The notes: generated by a model not told the origin, from the letters alone. A stretch of 64,000 nucleotides of DNA from Rhodovastum atsumiense (GCF_937425535.1 NZ_OW485601.1:4323501-4387500); one strand, 5' to 3'; shown: positions 1 through 9,826, counted from the stretch's first letter. Translations and numbers: made by a program.

Positions 1-260
1 GACGGTGGGCTGGACTTCAATGGATCCCATGACGTCATCCATTCCATTGGCAATGGAGCAGGAACGTCGCAGTCTGGAAGAAGCGGCGGCGGATTGCCAT
101 CTTCCCGGCCACGGTTGCCGGCTTCACTGTCGCAGGAGGCGGCGTTTTCGCATCTGGCGCGGCATGCGCCCCGATCCTGTTCCAGCCAGGGGCGATTGCC
201 GCGCCGCGTGACCCTGCCGGGGCGGCGGCCGCGGCAGGGAATGCAGGCGGACGGGGGCGC
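1..260. other. Left edge, no convincing gene
   Basis: Reading frames are open here on the plus strand, but none shows the codon bias of the neighbouring genes or a recognisable family. The segment could be the end of a gene that begins outside the window, or the region downstream of the thioredoxin-like gene. I see no strong hairpin or promoter. Confidence 0.4.
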
Positions 261-818
261 CTACGCGGCCGGCTTCCACTTGATGGAACAGCCGATCGAG
301 GCGATCTGGCCCGGCGGGGCGGTGCCGGTCGCCGCGATCGCGCGCATGGCTTCCAGCAATTCGCGGCGGGCGCCGGGCGGGGGCGGGGTGGTGCGGCCTT
401 CGTCCAGTCGGCCGCGGTATTTCAGCCGGCGCTCTGCGTCATAGCCGAAATAGTCGGGGGTGCAGACCGCGCCATAGGCGCGAGCCACCGACTGGTCCGC
501 GTCGTGCAGGTAGGGGAAGGGGAACTCATGCGTGCGCGCGAAGCCATGCATGGCTTCGAAGGAATCCTCGGGATAGGCCCGGGCGTCGTTGGAGCAGATC
601 GTGGCGAAGCCGATGCCCTCGGCCATCAACTGTCGGGCATCCGCGACCAGGCGATCGATCACGGCTTTCACGTAGGGGCAGTGGTTGCAGATGAAGACGA
701 TGACCGTTCCGTTCCTGCCGGCGATGTCGTCGAGCGTATAGGTCCGGCCATCGGTGCCGGGCAGCCGGAAGTCGACGGCCGGGGTTTCCTGCGTGAGCGG
801 CGGTGGCGTGGCGGCCAT
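261..818 (-). CDS. Thioredoxin-like (AhpC/TSA-type redoxin) family protein
   Basis: A 185-residue protein of the thioredoxin fold with a redoxin-type N-terminus (VDFRLPGTDGRTYTLDDIAG) followed by the strand and motif IVFICNHCPYVK near residues 40-50. The CxxC here is CNHC, typical of a widespread bacterial family annotated as thioredoxin family or alkyl hydroperoxide reductase-like. The YGAVCTPDYFGY segment carries the cis-proline loop equivalent. No signal peptide is visible, so it is probably cytoplasmic. The start at 818 was chosen over an upstream in-frame ATG because AGGAGG lies about 9 nt before it. The exact physiological substrate cannot be told from sequence; a thiol redox or peroxide role is inferred from family membership. 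Confidence 0.88.
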   Translation of the reverse strand: MAATPPPLTQETPAVDFRLPGTDGRTYTLDDIAGRNGTVIVFICNHCPYVKAVIDRLVADARQLMAEGIGFATICSNDARAYPEDSFEAMHGFARTHEFPFPYLHDADQSVARAYGAVCTPDYFGYDAERRLKYRGRLDEGRTTPPPPGARRELLEAMRAIAATGTAPPGQIASIGCSIKWKPAA

Positions 819-958
819 TGCGGGGGGACCTCCTGAGGTGGGGGCGGCCCGCATCGTAACATGCGGGCCGCCGTTCCAAGAGGGGCGGCGGTCGGGCCGG
901 AGGGATCACTTCGCCTGCATGTCCCGCCGCGGCGTCTGTCCCCCGGGGGCCATCCGCC

Positions 959-2047
959 TCATCCGGGCAGGGTGTCTGCCTTGGTGGCGCCGCGGGTGCC
1001 GAGCGGCTGGTCCGGGCCGGTGGTGGTGTCCCGCGCCGTCTGGTGTTCGAGCTCGGCGTTCACCTCGGCGCCGAGCAGCACCACGATGGCGGAGATCCAG
1101 ATCCAGGTCATGAACCCCACCGCCGCGCCGAGCGAGCCATAGGTCTTGTTGTAGCCGCCGAAATTCGCCACGTACCAGGAAAAGCCGGCCGAGCCCGCCA
1201 TCCACACCAGCACCGCGAGCACGCTGCCCCAGGACACCCAGCGCCAGCGCGCCTGCTCGCGGCTTGGCCCGAAGCGGTAGACGAAGGCCAGGAACACCGA
1301 CATCACCCCCAGCAGCAACGGCCAGCGCAGCAGCCGCAGCGCCCAGGTGATCGCCGGGCCGGGATCGATCATGGCGAGCGCCACCGGTACCGCCACGATC
1401 GCCGCCATGCACACCGCGGCGAAGGCCAGGCTGCCCATGGTGAAGACCAGCGACACCAGCGTCCGGCGCACATAGCCGCGCCGCTCGCGCTCGTCATAGA
1501 CGACGTTCAGCGCATCGAAGATCGCCTTCATGCCCTGGTTGGCGCTCCAGAGCGAGGTGGCCAGCCCGAGCAACAGCCCGACGCCGAGCGCCTGGTTGCT
1601 GCTGGAGGCCAGCGCGCGCACCTGCCCGGTGATGATCTCCACGCCCCCGCCCGGCAGCAGCCCGGCGAGCGCGTCGACCTGGGTGGCGATCGTGGCGGGA
1701 TCGGCGAACAGCCCGTACAGCGAGACGAAGGCGGCAAGGGCCGGGAACAGCGCCAGCAGCGCGTAGAAGGTGATCCCGGCTGCCTCGGTCATGAGGCGGT
1801 GGTCGGAGAATTGCCGCGCCACGCGCTGCGCGATCTGCCACCAGCCCGCCGGCGGGATCTGCGCGGGGTGCGCGGCCCCGCCGCCCGGCCGGGCTTCCTC
1901 CGGGCGGGACCCCGGCCGGGACAGGGCGGGCCGGGACAGGGCGGCAGCATCGCCGTGTTGCACCACGGGGCGGCGCGCACCGGCCAGCAGGCTGAGCCCG
2001 AACGCGGCCAACGTCGCGGCGAAGGCCAGTTTCCAGTCGGATCGCAT
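959..2047 (-). CDS. YihY/virulence factor BrkB family membrane protein
   Basis: A 362-residue polytopic membrane protein. After a hydrophobic N-terminal anchor and a Pro/Gly-rich linker comes the family core: AAGITFYALLALFPALAAFV, the SLWSANQGMKAIFDALN motif and several further transmembrane helices, ending in GLGAAVGFMTWIW-like and EVNAELEHQ signatures typical of the YihY/BrkB (formerly 'ribonuclease BN') family. Its function is not established for the family; inner-membrane transport has been suggested. The start at 2047 is preceded by a purine-rich AGAGGAGGGAAGG ribosome site; a longer in-frame reading begins at 2173 but lacks one. The C-terminal tail (after about residue 335) is hydrophilic and variable. 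Confidence 0.9.
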   Translation of the reverse strand: MRSDWKLAFAATLAAFGLSLLAGARRPVVQHGDAAALSRPALSRPGSRPEEARPGGGAAHPAQIPPAGWWQIAQRVARQFSDHRLMTEAAGITFYALLALFPALAAFVSLYGLFADPATIATQVDALAGLLPGGGVEIITGQVRALASSSNQALGVGLLLGLATSLWSANQGMKAIFDALNVVYDERERRGYVRRTLVSLVFTMGSLAFAAVCMAAIVAVPVALAMIDPGPAITWALRLLRWPLLLGVMSVFLAFVYRFGPSREQARWRWVSWGSVLAVLVWMAGSAGFSWYVANFGGYNKTYGSLGAAVGFMTWIWISAIVVLLGAEVNAELEHQTARDTTTGPDQPLGTRGATKADTLPG

Positions 2048-2545
2048 CGCGCCTTCCCTCCTCTGCGCGGCTGGCAACGCGGCAACCCGGCACGGGTGCC
2101 GCGGAGGGCGGTGCGGCAGCGGCCCCGCCGCCTGGAGGGGAGGATGTCGGGCATCTTTTGGTACACATACCACCGTACATGTACCCTGGGCCTATTGTGC
2201 ACTGTGGTCCCAAGTGCCAGGTGAAGCAAATCCATAATGGACCGCTTTCACGATTTATGCTTGCATGAATTCAGAAAAGCTGTGGGGTTGACTGGCCAAT
2301 ATTCAGAATATTGGCTGATGAATATCATTATTATTTTAACAATAATGTTAGTCTTCTGCGGCGACCAGGCATTCTGGTGAACACGAAACAACCGTGGACG
2401 ACGAACAAACAATCTAAGGCAGGAGAAATAAAAACGAAATATTGCTAAGCTGTAAAATACAATGCGAAGAAATACATCTGGATTCTTCGTGGCTGCTGTG
2501 CCCGTCAAGGCGCGTCATCAACACATCAACAAACCGGAGGCAACA
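2048..2545. promoter_or_regulatory. AT-rich intergenic region with palindrome, divergent promoters
   Basis: The 500 bases between the divergent BrkB and PPC genes switch abruptly from GC-rich to AT-rich at about 2225-2470. They contain a TTGACT box at 2288-2293 directly followed by a perfect 21-bp palindrome (see separate entry), then a run of AT-rich sequence. I see no credible coding sequence. The region most likely holds the promoter and operator for the PPC-domain gene. Confidence 0.5.
2295..2315. promoter_or_regulatory. Perfect 21-bp palindrome, candidate operator
   Basis: GCCAATATTC, one central A, then GAATATTGGC: ten-base arms without a mismatch. It begins 1 nt after a TTGACT -35-like hexamer at 2288-2293, the usual place for an operator that blocks or aids RNA polymerase. 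The binding protein is unknown. Confidence 0.5.
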
Positions 2546-3331
2546 ATGGTTTCGACTCTCCAGCCGATCGTTCCTCGCCCCTTCCCCGGCCCGTTTCCTG
2601 GCCCGTTCCCGCCCCCGTTCCTGCGGGATCGGATCCCCGGCGACACATCCACCAATGCCAGCATCTCCGTCACCGGGACGCCGAGTGCCAGTGGCAGCAC
2701 CTCCAGCAGGATCAACTACTCGGGCGACCATGACTGGTTCAGGGTGGAGCTTCGTCCCGGCGAGCTGTACCAGTTCGAGGCGAACACTCCGAACTCCTTC
2801 CTTGATCCGACGCTGGCGCTGCGCGATGCGTCCGGGGCGCAGGTGGCCTACAACGATGACCGGGGTTCCGCGGTCGATCCGGCCAGCCCGCTTGACTCGC
2901 GCCTGACGTACCGTTCGGACAGCGGCGGCACCTATTATCTCGACGTCGGTGGCTACGCCAACAGGAGCACGGGGGACTACACGGTCCTCGCCAGGGAGGT
3001 GCCGGCCAATACATCCACCTACAGCTCGATCCGTCCCAACCAGACGATCCGGGGCGACATCCAGGACGCGAACGACCAGGACTGGCACCGTGTCTTCCTG
3101 CAGGCCGGCCGGGACTACAGCTTCGACGTGACCGGGAACGGGCCGAACGACACCCTTGGGGACCCGACCCTCGCGGTTCGTGACGATTCGGGGGCGCGAC
3201 TGGCCTACAACGACGATTCCAACGGCACCAACAACTCGCACATCGACTTCACGCCGGGCAGCAGCGGCAATTACTACCTCGATGTCGGGGGCTATAGCTC
3301 GAGCTCGGGCGCCTACACGCTCACTGCCTGA
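2546..3331 (+). CDS. Protein with two PPC-like (pre-peptidase C-terminal) domains
   Basis: A 261-residue protein. Residues about 11-26 form a Pro/Phe/Gly-rich repeat (PRPFPGPFPGPFPPPF). Two homologous beta-sandwich units follow, about 32-150 and 152-261. Each has the PPC pattern D(H/Q)DW(F/H)RV near its start, DPTLA(L/V)RD and ayNDD in the middle, and YYLDVGGY at the end. PPC domains normally sit at the C-terminus of secreted peptidases; here there is no catalytic domain. No classical signal peptide is visible, so the export route is unclear. The start at 2546 follows GGAGG with 5-nt spacing; an in-frame ATG at 2462 lacks a ribosome site. It stands alone between AT-rich regions, with a hairpin after its stop. 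A binding or adhesive extracellular role is inferred. Confidence 0.82.
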   Translation: MVSTLQPIVPRPFPGPFPGPFPPPFLRDRIPGDTSTNASISVTGTPSASGSTSSRINYSGDHDWFRVELRPGELYQFEANTPNSFLDPTLALRDASGAQVAYNDDRGSAVDPASPLDSRLTYRSDSGGTYYLDVGGYANRSTGDYTVLAREVPANTSTYSSIRPNQTIRGDIQDANDQDWHRVFLQAGRDYSFDVTGNGPNDTLGDPTLAVRDDSGARLAYNDDSNGTNNSHIDFTPGSSGNYYLDVGGYSSSSGAYTLTA

Positions 3332-3336
3332 CCCGG

Positions 3337-3364
3337 CCCGGCGAAAGGTCCGACCTTCGCCGGG
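3337..3364 (+). terminator. Hairpin after the PPC gene
   Basis: CCCGGCGAAAGGT, loop CCG, ACCTTCGCCGGG: a 12-bp stem with one bulged A, beginning 6 nt after the stop codon. There is no T-run, so it may act as an RNA 3' stabiliser or weak terminator. Confidence 0.5.
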
Positions 3365-3378
3365 TGGGATCGCGCGCC

Positions 3379-3412
3379 GGCCTGACGGGAGCGAGGGCCT
3401 GACGGGAGCGAG
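3379..3412. repeat. Perfect tandem duplication, 2 x 17 bp
   Basis: The unit GGCCTGACGGGAGCGAG occurs twice head to tail (3379-3395 and 3396-3412) in the gap after the PPC gene. It looks like a replication-slippage product. No function is suggested. Confidence 0.8.
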
Positions 3413-4502
3413 CCGCCGCCGCGCGGCCCGCTTCCGCCTCGTTGATACCCGGGCAGGGCGCGACGCCGCGTGCCATGGCCTGCCGGGTCATCATTCGTGT
3501 CGATTGGAAGGGGGGGGCAAGGTCCGCGAATCCGAGGTTGATAAATACTGAGTAAAATAAACCAGAAAAAAGTAATCTCAAAAAATTTATTCCCTCCCAA
3601 TCCGATACAAGATAGTAAAATATTCGTAATCATCTTATAATTGGGGAGAATGAAAAACGTTGATTATTTTCGTGCGTTAACGAATGGATCTTTATTTCTT
3701 ATTGTGTCGGCATGTCCGGCGACGCAGGCCTGGGGGTTCCCCTCAGGTCTTGCCCGTGCAGGCTGGTGACGGGCGCCTGAGCGGCCAGTGAGACCATCGC
3801 GCAACCGGCCGATATGCCACGGCTTCCTGCCGGTCAGTCGAGCCTGCCCATGGCGGCCGGCGGAGATGCGGCCCTGCACTGCATCCCGACGGTCGCGCCC
3901 CTGATCAGCGCCGGTTCCTCCATCGTGTGAGGCCGGCGCCACCCAGGCGCAGATGGGCCGGCAGGGCGCGCACCGCCACCCCCGCGCGCGAAAGCGCAGA
4001 TGGCGCTTCCCCTGGCCGCCTTGCACGTCCTGGTTCGTTCCCCGCGGTCCGATGCATCCGACATGCGGTGATGAAACAGGCAGAGGAAGAGGATGCGCAG
4101 AATTCACCTCTCCGTTCGGAAGCATCATAAGGAGGTGTTCACGTATTCAGGAGCGTCATGATCAGATATAGACAGCATTCTAATTTGAGAGGTTGTCTCT
4201 TTTCAGTTTTCACAACGCAGGCTTGAATATAAAAACCTGAAATATTGTCGAGAAGAATGGTATAGATCTATTGAAGTTATTATGACAACCGTCAGTTTAT
4301 TTTCTTATGCACCATAACCTGTGGGGGATGGTCGGGCCGCGCCACTGAAGGGCGGTTCCGACCGCGGGGGCGGGCCGGGCAGCAGCAGCATGTCCGGGGG
4401 GCACCGGGGGCCGCAGCCGCGGCCGTCTGCGCGCGACCGCGAAAAGGGGGCAATGGCAAGGAGCCGGACACGGAGATGGGGCACAGGCGAAGGGGTGAGG
4501 CC

Positions 4503-6971
4503 ATGCTGCAGGACATGCTCCCCGGTCCGTCCACGATGGCGAGCGTCACGGCACATCTCGGGCTGCTCGAGGCGTTGAGCGTCGCGATCTACACGACCGA
4601 CGCCGAGGGGCGGATCACCGCCTACAACGAGGCGGCGGTGACGCTCTGGGGATGGCGCCCGCCGCTCGGCACCACCCGCTGGTGCGGGTCCTGGCGGTTG
4701 TTCCGGCCGGACGGCACGCCGATGGCGCATGACGACTGCCCGATCGCGGCGGCGATGCGCGAAGGCCGCCCGCTGCGCGGCAACGAGGCGATCGCCGAGC
4801 GGCCCGACGGGACGCGCGTGGCCTTCATTTCCTACCCGGCGCCGCTGCGCGATCCGGTGGGTCGGGTGCTGGGCATGGTCAACGTTCTGGTCGACATCTC
4901 TGGCCGCAAGACGACCGAGGCCGCGCTGGCGGCGAGCGAGGCGCGGCTGCGCCTGGCCACCGAATGCGCCGGGATCGGCACCTGGGAGGAAGACCTGCGG
5001 ACCGGACGGGGGCAGTGGTCGGCGGAGAGCATGGCCCTGCTGGGCATCGACCGCGCCAATTTCACCGCCGATGACTGCGTCGAGCCGGTGCATCCGGCCG
5101 ACCGCGCCATGGTGGCCGAGGCCTGGCAGCGCGCCGTCGAGGGCGGCGAGCATTTCGACCTCACCTTCCGCTCCGCCAGGCCCGCCGGCGATGGCAGCGA
5201 ACGCTGGCTGCTCGCGCGCGGCCGGGCCGAGCGCGACGCGGCGGGCGTGCCGGTGCGCGCCGCCGGCGTGCTGTTCGACGTGACGGCGCGCCATCGCGTG
5301 GAGGCGGCGCTGCGCGAGAGCGAGGCACGCTTCCGCGCCTCGCAGGAACTCTCCCCGGTCGCCTTCGCCATCCTGCGCGCGGTGCGGGCGGAGCAGGGGG
5401 CGGTCGCGGATTTCGAGTTCGAATACGCCAACCCCGCCTGCCTGGGCATGCTGCGGGCCGGCGGCAGGCAATTGCAGGGCCGGCGCCTGCTGTCCTGGCT
5501 GCCGGACAGCCGCGAGCACCCGCTGCTGTTCCCCCGCTTCGTGCGCATGCTGACCGAGGGGCGCGGCGGCGGGGAGGTGGAACTTCATTACAACGCCGCG
5601 GGCATCAGCGGCTGGTTCCGCACCGGGGCGGTGGCGATCGATGCCGAGCGGATCGCCGTCTCCGCCGAGGACATCACCCAGCGCAAGGAGACGCGCGAGG
5701 CGCTGGCGCGCAGCCATGCCGAGCTGGAGCGGCTGGTGGAGGAGCGCACCACTGCCCTGCTGCGCGAATCCGAGGAACGCCGCTACGCCGAGAAGGCGAT
5801 GCGCCAGAGCGAGAACCTGGCAGCCCTTGGCCAGCTCGCCGGCGGGGTCGCGCATGACTTCAACAACATCCTGCAGATCGTGGAGAACTGTACCACCCTG
5901 CTGGATTGCGAGCTGGAAGGCGATGTCGGCGCGCGCGAATACACCGAGATGATCTTCGGCGCCGCCGAGCGCGGCAACGCCATCACCCGCCGGCTGCTCG
6001 CCTTCGCCCATCGCGGCGACCTGCGCCGCGAGCGGATCGACCCGGTGACGCTGCTCGGCGACGTGCGCCACGTGCTGGCGCACACCCTCGCGAGCCCGGT
6101 GGTGGTGCACTTCGAGATCCGCCCCAACCTGCCGGCGCTGCTGGCCGACCGCGGCCAGTTGGAGACGGTGCTGATCAACCTTGCCGTCAACGCCCGCGAC
6201 GCCATGCCGGAGGGCGGCACCCTGACCTTCGTCGCCACGGTCGAGGAGATCCAGGCGGGGCAGGCGCACCTGATGGGGCTCGATCCCGGCCCCTATGTCC
6301 GCCTGACCCTGCGCGACACCGGGGTGGGCATGGACGAAACCACGCTGACGCGGGCCTGCGAACCCTTCTTCACCACCAAGCAGCGCGGCCACGGCACCGG
6401 GCTCGGCCTGTCCATGGCGCGTGGCTTCGCCGAGCAGTCGGGGGGGGCGCTGCTGATCGAAAGCGCCCCCGGCCAGGGCACCATCGTCACGCTGTGGCTG
6501 CCGCGGGCCGATCGCGCGCCGGAGCAGGCGAGCCCGCGGCCGGGCGGGATGAAGGTGCTGGGGGCGGCGCGGCGGGTGCTGTTCGTCGACGACGAAGGCG
6601 CGATCCGCCGCACCGTCGGCACCAGCCTGCAGAAGGCCGGTTTCGTCGCCCATCTCGCCGAGGGCGGCTGGGAGGCGCTGGCGTTGCTGGATGCCGGCGA
6701 GACGGTCGATGTCATGGTCACCGACCTGGTGATGCCCGGCATGAGCGGCATCGGCCTGATCCACCAGGCGCAGGTGCGCCGCCCCGGCCTGCCGGCGATC
6801 CTGCTGACCGGCTATGTCGGCGAGGACGTGCAGCAGGCGATGCGCAGCGAGACGGGCGTGCGCTTCGCGCTGCTGCGCAAGCCGATCAGCGTGCCCGAAC
6901 TGATCGACCGGATCAGCGAGGTGCTGGCCGGAGACCCCGCGGCGCTGCCGGAGCCGCGGCCCGGCGGCTGA
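4503..6971 (+). CDS. Soluble PAS-containing hybrid histidine kinase with receiver
   Basis: An 822-residue cytoplasmic sensor kinase. It has no transmembrane segments. Three PAS-like sensor units span roughly residues 15-140, 145-265 and 275-400, then a helical linker (400-435). The dimerisation/phosphoacceptor helix contains GGVAHDFNN with His at about 451. The HATPase has DTGVGMD near 605 and GTGLGLS, and a C-terminal receiver has the phosphoacceptor Asp at about 741 in VTDLVMPG. Family knowledge: such kinases pass phosphate from His to the fused receiver and often on to an HPt protein, none of which is adjacent. The start at 4503 has GAAGGGG 8 nt upstream; ATG 4476 is an in-frame alternative. 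The input signal is unknown. An AT-rich region precedes it and a GGDEF-EAL gene follows. Confidence 0.9.
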   Translation: MLQDMLPGPSTMASVTAHLGLLEALSVAIYTTDAEGRITAYNEAAVTLWGWRPPLGTTRWCGSWRLFRPDGTPMAHDDCPIAAAMREGRPLRGNEAIAERPDGTRVAFISYPAPLRDPVGRVLGMVNVLVDISGRKTTEAALAASEARLRLATECAGIGTWEEDLRTGRGQWSAESMALLGIDRANFTADDCVEPVHPADRAMVAEAWQRAVEGGEHFDLTFRSARPAGDGSERWLLARGRAERDAAGVPVRAAGVLFDVTARHRVEAALRESEARFRASQELSPVAFAILRAVRAEQGAVADFEFEYANPACLGMLRAGGRQLQGRRLLSWLPDSREHPLLFPRFVRMLTEGRGGGEVELHYNAAGISGWFRTGAVAIDAERIAVSAEDITQRKETREALARSHAELERLVEERTTALLRESEERRYAEKAMRQSENLAALGQLAGGVAHDFNNILQIVENCTTLLDCELEGDVGAREYTEMIFGAAERGNAITRRLLAFAHRGDLRRERIDPVTLLGDVRHVLAHTLASPVVVHFEIRPNLPALLADRGQLETVLINLAVNARDAMPEGGTLTFVATVEEIQAGQAHLMGLDPGPYVRLTLRDTGVGMDETTLTRACEPFFTTKQRGHGTGLGLSMARGFAEQSGGALLIESAPGQGTIVTLWLPRADRAPEQASPRPGGMKVLGAARRVLFVDDEGAIRRTVGTSLQKAGFVAHLAEGGWEALALLDAGETVDVMVTDLVMPGMSGIGLIHQAQVRRPGLPAILLTGYVGEDVQQAMRSETGVRFALLRKPISVPELIDRISEVLAGDPAALPEPRPGG

Positions 6972-7288
6972 TGCCGCCAGCCCGCAGGGCTGTACCCCAG
7001 AACAATCCGCCGAAGGTGCGGGCGGCGACAGCATTGATGCACGACAGCAAAGCAATCGTTGGCATAATATTATCACATTCAAAATTAACAATTGGTTGAT
7101 TTTCAGCCTGTGCCTCTGTAGTTGCGGTGGATAACAGTCTTCGTGCAGGGGATATTTCATGTGGCTCGGCCTGCCGGCACTGGTCCGTGTCCGGATCAAC
7201 GCCGTCCCGCGTGGCCGCCTCCGCGGTCGGCCGGTTCGCCCGTCCGCCCGGACCTGGCGGATGCGGCGGGGCGTCTAGGCGGGCCGCC
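6972..7288. promoter_or_regulatory. AT-rich region upstream of the GGDEF-EAL gene
   Basis: The 317-base gap has an AT-rich core at 7050-7110 that includes AATATTATCAC (7066-7076). This is the exact reverse complement of GTGATAATATT found upstream of the first tandem chemoreceptor at 18709-18719. No gene is visible. It likely contains the promoter of the downstream GGDEF-EAL gene. Confidence 0.4.
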
Positions 7289-9826
7289 ATGTTCATCGAC
7301 CGGCTGTCCATCCGCAGCAAGCTGGCGTTTGCCTTCGCCGCCCTGGTGCTGATCCTGGCCGTCACCGACGGCATGGCTATCCGCGCCTCCATGGCGCTGC
7401 GCGATCATACCGTCGAGATCGTGGACAACTGGATGCCCTCGACGATGCAGCTCGGCCGGCTGGCCGAAGGGATCGCGCGGCTGCGTCGCAACCAGGGCTC
7501 CGCCATGATCGCGCATCTGCACCGGATCGGGGGCGGCGGCGGCAACGTCTCCGGCGCCCGTGGCCCCGAGGCCCGCCGGCAGATCGACGCGGCCTGGAAC
7601 GGCTACAGGCCGCTGGTGAGCCAGGGCGAGGAGCAGCGCCTCGCCGACGACATCGGCGGACAGTTGCAGCGGTTCCTGGACATGGACGCCGCGTTCCGCG
7701 GGCTGCTCGCGGCCGGCGAGACGGAACGGGCGATCGCCTTCGAGGCCGGGGACTTGCGCGAGACCTATCTGCGTCTGCAGGACGCCGTGCATGCCGACCA
7801 GGACTTCAATCGGGCGATGGCGGTGCAGCTCGGCCGGCAGGCGCGCGCCATCGGGCGGGACGTGCTGTGGCGGACGGGCACCGCCACGGCGCTTGGGGTA
7901 TTGACGGCGCTGCTCGCGGCGATGTGGCTGAACCGCACCGTGACGGCGCGGATCGTGCGGCTGAGCCGGATCATGCGCCAGCTCGGCCGGGGCGACTGCG
8001 CCTTCGACCTGCCCTGCGTGACGCGGGCCGACGAGATCGGCGACATGGCGCGCGGCATCGAGCTCTGCCGCGAAAACATCCTCGCCCGGCGCGAGGGCGA
8101 GGCGGCGTTGCGGCGCACCAACCTGCAGTTCGACGCCGCGCTCGGCAGCATGCTGCAGGGGCTGGTGGTGTGGGACCGGGAGCTGCGGCTGCAACTGGCC
8201 AATGTCCGTTTCTTCGAGATCACCGGCCTGCCCGCGGATGCGCTCGCGCCCGGCATGAGCGTCGAGGCGGTGTGCGCGGCCGGCCTCCGGCACGGGTTCC
8301 ATCCCGACGAGGATCCCGACGCCGCCTGTGCCCGCTACCGGGCGCTGCTGGCGTCGCGGCACCCCCACCAGCACGAGGCCGAGCTGCGGCCGGGGCTGCT
8401 GGTCAAGCTGTTCTTCCAGCCGATGGCCGACGGAGGCTGCGTCGTCACGCTGGAGGACATCACCGAACGGCGCCACAACGAGCAGCAGATCATCCACATG
8501 GCGCGCCACGACGCGCTGACCGGCCTGGCGAACCGGGCCATGTTCCACGACTGCGTGGAGGAAGCGCTCGGCCATGGCCCGGGTGCGGGCTTCGCCGTGT
8601 TCTGCCTCGACCTCGACCATTTCAAGGACGTCAACGACACGCTGGGCCATGCGGTGGGCGACGGCCTGCTGCGCCAGGTCGCCGAGCGGCTGCGGCACTG
8701 CCTGCGCGGGCACGACCCGGTGGCACGGCTCGGCGGCGACGAGTTCGCCGTGCTGGTCGGCGAGCTGGAGGCGCCGGAAGCAGCCATCGCCCTGGCCGGA
8801 CGCATCATCGAGCGGGTCGGCGCTCCCTACGAGGTGGACGGCCATCCCGTCGTCATCGGCGCCAGCATCGGCATCGCCTTGGCCGGGCCCGACACCCGGC
8901 CGGGCGACCTGCTCAAGCGCGCCGACGTGGCGCTCGACAAGGCCAAGGAGGAACGGGGCAGCGCCTGCGTTTTCGTGCCGGGCATGGACGAGCACCTGCA
9001 GCTGCGCCGCGGGCTGGAGGCGGATTTGCGCGCGGCCGTGCAGGCCCGCGAATTCGAGCTGTTCTACCAGCCCCTGTTCAGCCTGGCGCGCAACCGCGTG
9101 ACCGGGTTCGAGGCCTTGCTGCGCTGGCGCAGCCCCCGCCGCGGCATGGTCTCGCCCGCCGAGTTCATCCCGCTCGCCGAGCAGACCGGGCTGATTGTGC
9201 CGATCGGTGAGTGGGTGCTGCGCACCGCCTGCGCCGAGGCGGCGGGCTGGCCGGAAGAGGTGAAGGTGGCGGTCAACCTCTCGCCCGTACAGTTCCGCAG
9301 CCGGGGCCTGGTGGAGACGGTGCGGGAGGCGCTGCAGGAAAGCGGCCTGGCACCGGCACGGCTGGAGCTGGAAATCACCGAGACCGTGCTGCTGCAGGAA
9401 ACCGAAACCGTGATGTCCCTGCTGACCCGGCTGCACGAGCTTGGCGTCAGCATCGCCATGGACGATTTCGGCACCGGCTATTCCTCGTTGAGCTATCTGC
9501 GACGATTCCCCTTCGACAAGATCAAGATCGACCAGTCCTTCATCCGCGAGCTGCAGGCCCCGCCAGCCGGCGCCCCCGCCGAGCCGCCGGGCTGCGCCGC
9601 GGTGATCGTGCGTGCGATCGTGGGACTGGGCGAGAGCCTGGGCATCCAAACCATCGCCGAGGGCGTGGAAACCGCGGCGCAACTGGCGCAATTGCGCCAG
9701 GAAGGCTGCACCGAAGTGCAGGGCTACTTCATCAGCCCGCCGCGGCCGGCCGCCGAGGTCGGGGCGCTGCTGGCACGGCTCAATCCGCCCGGCAGCGGAG
9801 TGGCGCGGGAGCGGGAAGAGGCTTGA
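7289..9826 (+). CDS. Membrane-bound GGDEF-EAL protein (c-di-GMP synthesis/degradation)
   Basis: An 845-residue bifunctional-type c-di-GMP enzyme. Order: TM1 at about 10-32, periplasmic four-helix-type sensor to about 190, TM2 about 191-214, HAMP about 215-265, PAS-like unit about 275-395, GGDEF domain with intact GGDEF near residue 481 and an RxxD inhibitory site (RGHD) five residues before it, then an EAL domain from about 575 with EALLRW near 608, DDFGTGYSSLSYL and DQSF. All hallmark residues for both activities are present; which dominates cannot be read from sequence. The start at 7289 matches the N-terminal pattern (IDRLSIRSKL) of the chemoreceptors at 18880 and 20640. An upstream in-frame ATG at 7127 would add 54 low-quality residues. 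A multi-hairpin repeat follows the stop. Confidence 0.92.
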   Translation: MFIDRLSIRSKLAFAFAALVLILAVTDGMAIRASMALRDHTVEIVDNWMPSTMQLGRLAEGIARLRRNQGSAMIAHLHRIGGGGGNVSGARGPEARRQIDAAWNGYRPLVSQGEEQRLADDIGGQLQRFLDMDAAFRGLLAAGETERAIAFEAGDLRETYLRLQDAVHADQDFNRAMAVQLGRQARAIGRDVLWRTGTATALGVLTALLAAMWLNRTVTARIVRLSRIMRQLGRGDCAFDLPCVTRADEIGDMARGIELCRENILARREGEAALRRTNLQFDAALGSMLQGLVVWDRELRLQLANVRFFEITGLPADALAPGMSVEAVCAAGLRHGFHPDEDPDAACARYRALLASRHPHQHEAELRPGLLVKLFFQPMADGGCVVTLEDITERRHNEQQIIHMARHDALTGLANRAMFHDCVEEALGHGPGAGFAVFCLDLDHFKDVNDTLGHAVGDGLLRQVAERLRHCLRGHDPVARLGGDEFAVLVGELEAPEAAIALAGRIIERVGAPYEVDGHPVVIGASIGIALAGPDTRPGDLLKRADVALDKAKEERGSACVFVPGMDEHLQLRRGLEADLRAAVQAREFELFYQPLFSLARNRVTGFEALLRWRSPRRGMVSPAEFIPLAEQTGLIVPIGEWVLRTACAEAAGWPEEVKVAVNLSPVQFRSRGLVETVREALQESGLAPARLELEITETVLLQETETVMSLLTRLHELGVSIAMDDFGTGYSSLSYLRRFPFDKIKIDQSFIRELQAPPAGAPAEPPGCAAVIVRAIVGLGESLGIQTIAEGVETAAQLAQLRQEGCTEVQGYFISPPRPAAEVGALLARLNPPGSGVAREREEA

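Larger units (their letters stand above)
3332..4502. other. Long gene-poor interval with AT-rich segments
   Basis: About 1.17 kb without a convincing gene. It contains the hairpin at 3337-3364, a perfect 17-bp tandem duplication at 3379-3412, AT-rich stretches at about 3540-3720 and 4130-4310, and a GC-rich middle (3720-4060) whose short open frames have no recognisable product. The second AT-rich stretch lies upstream of the hybrid kinase and probably contains its promoter. The GC-rich middle might be a decayed gene, but I cannot identify one. Confidence 0.45.

Noticed and set aside
2248-2508. An 86-codon minus-strand frame in the AT-rich gap
   Set aside because: No ribosome site or family. 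It covers a palindrome and promoter-like sequence and is more likely regulatory DNA.
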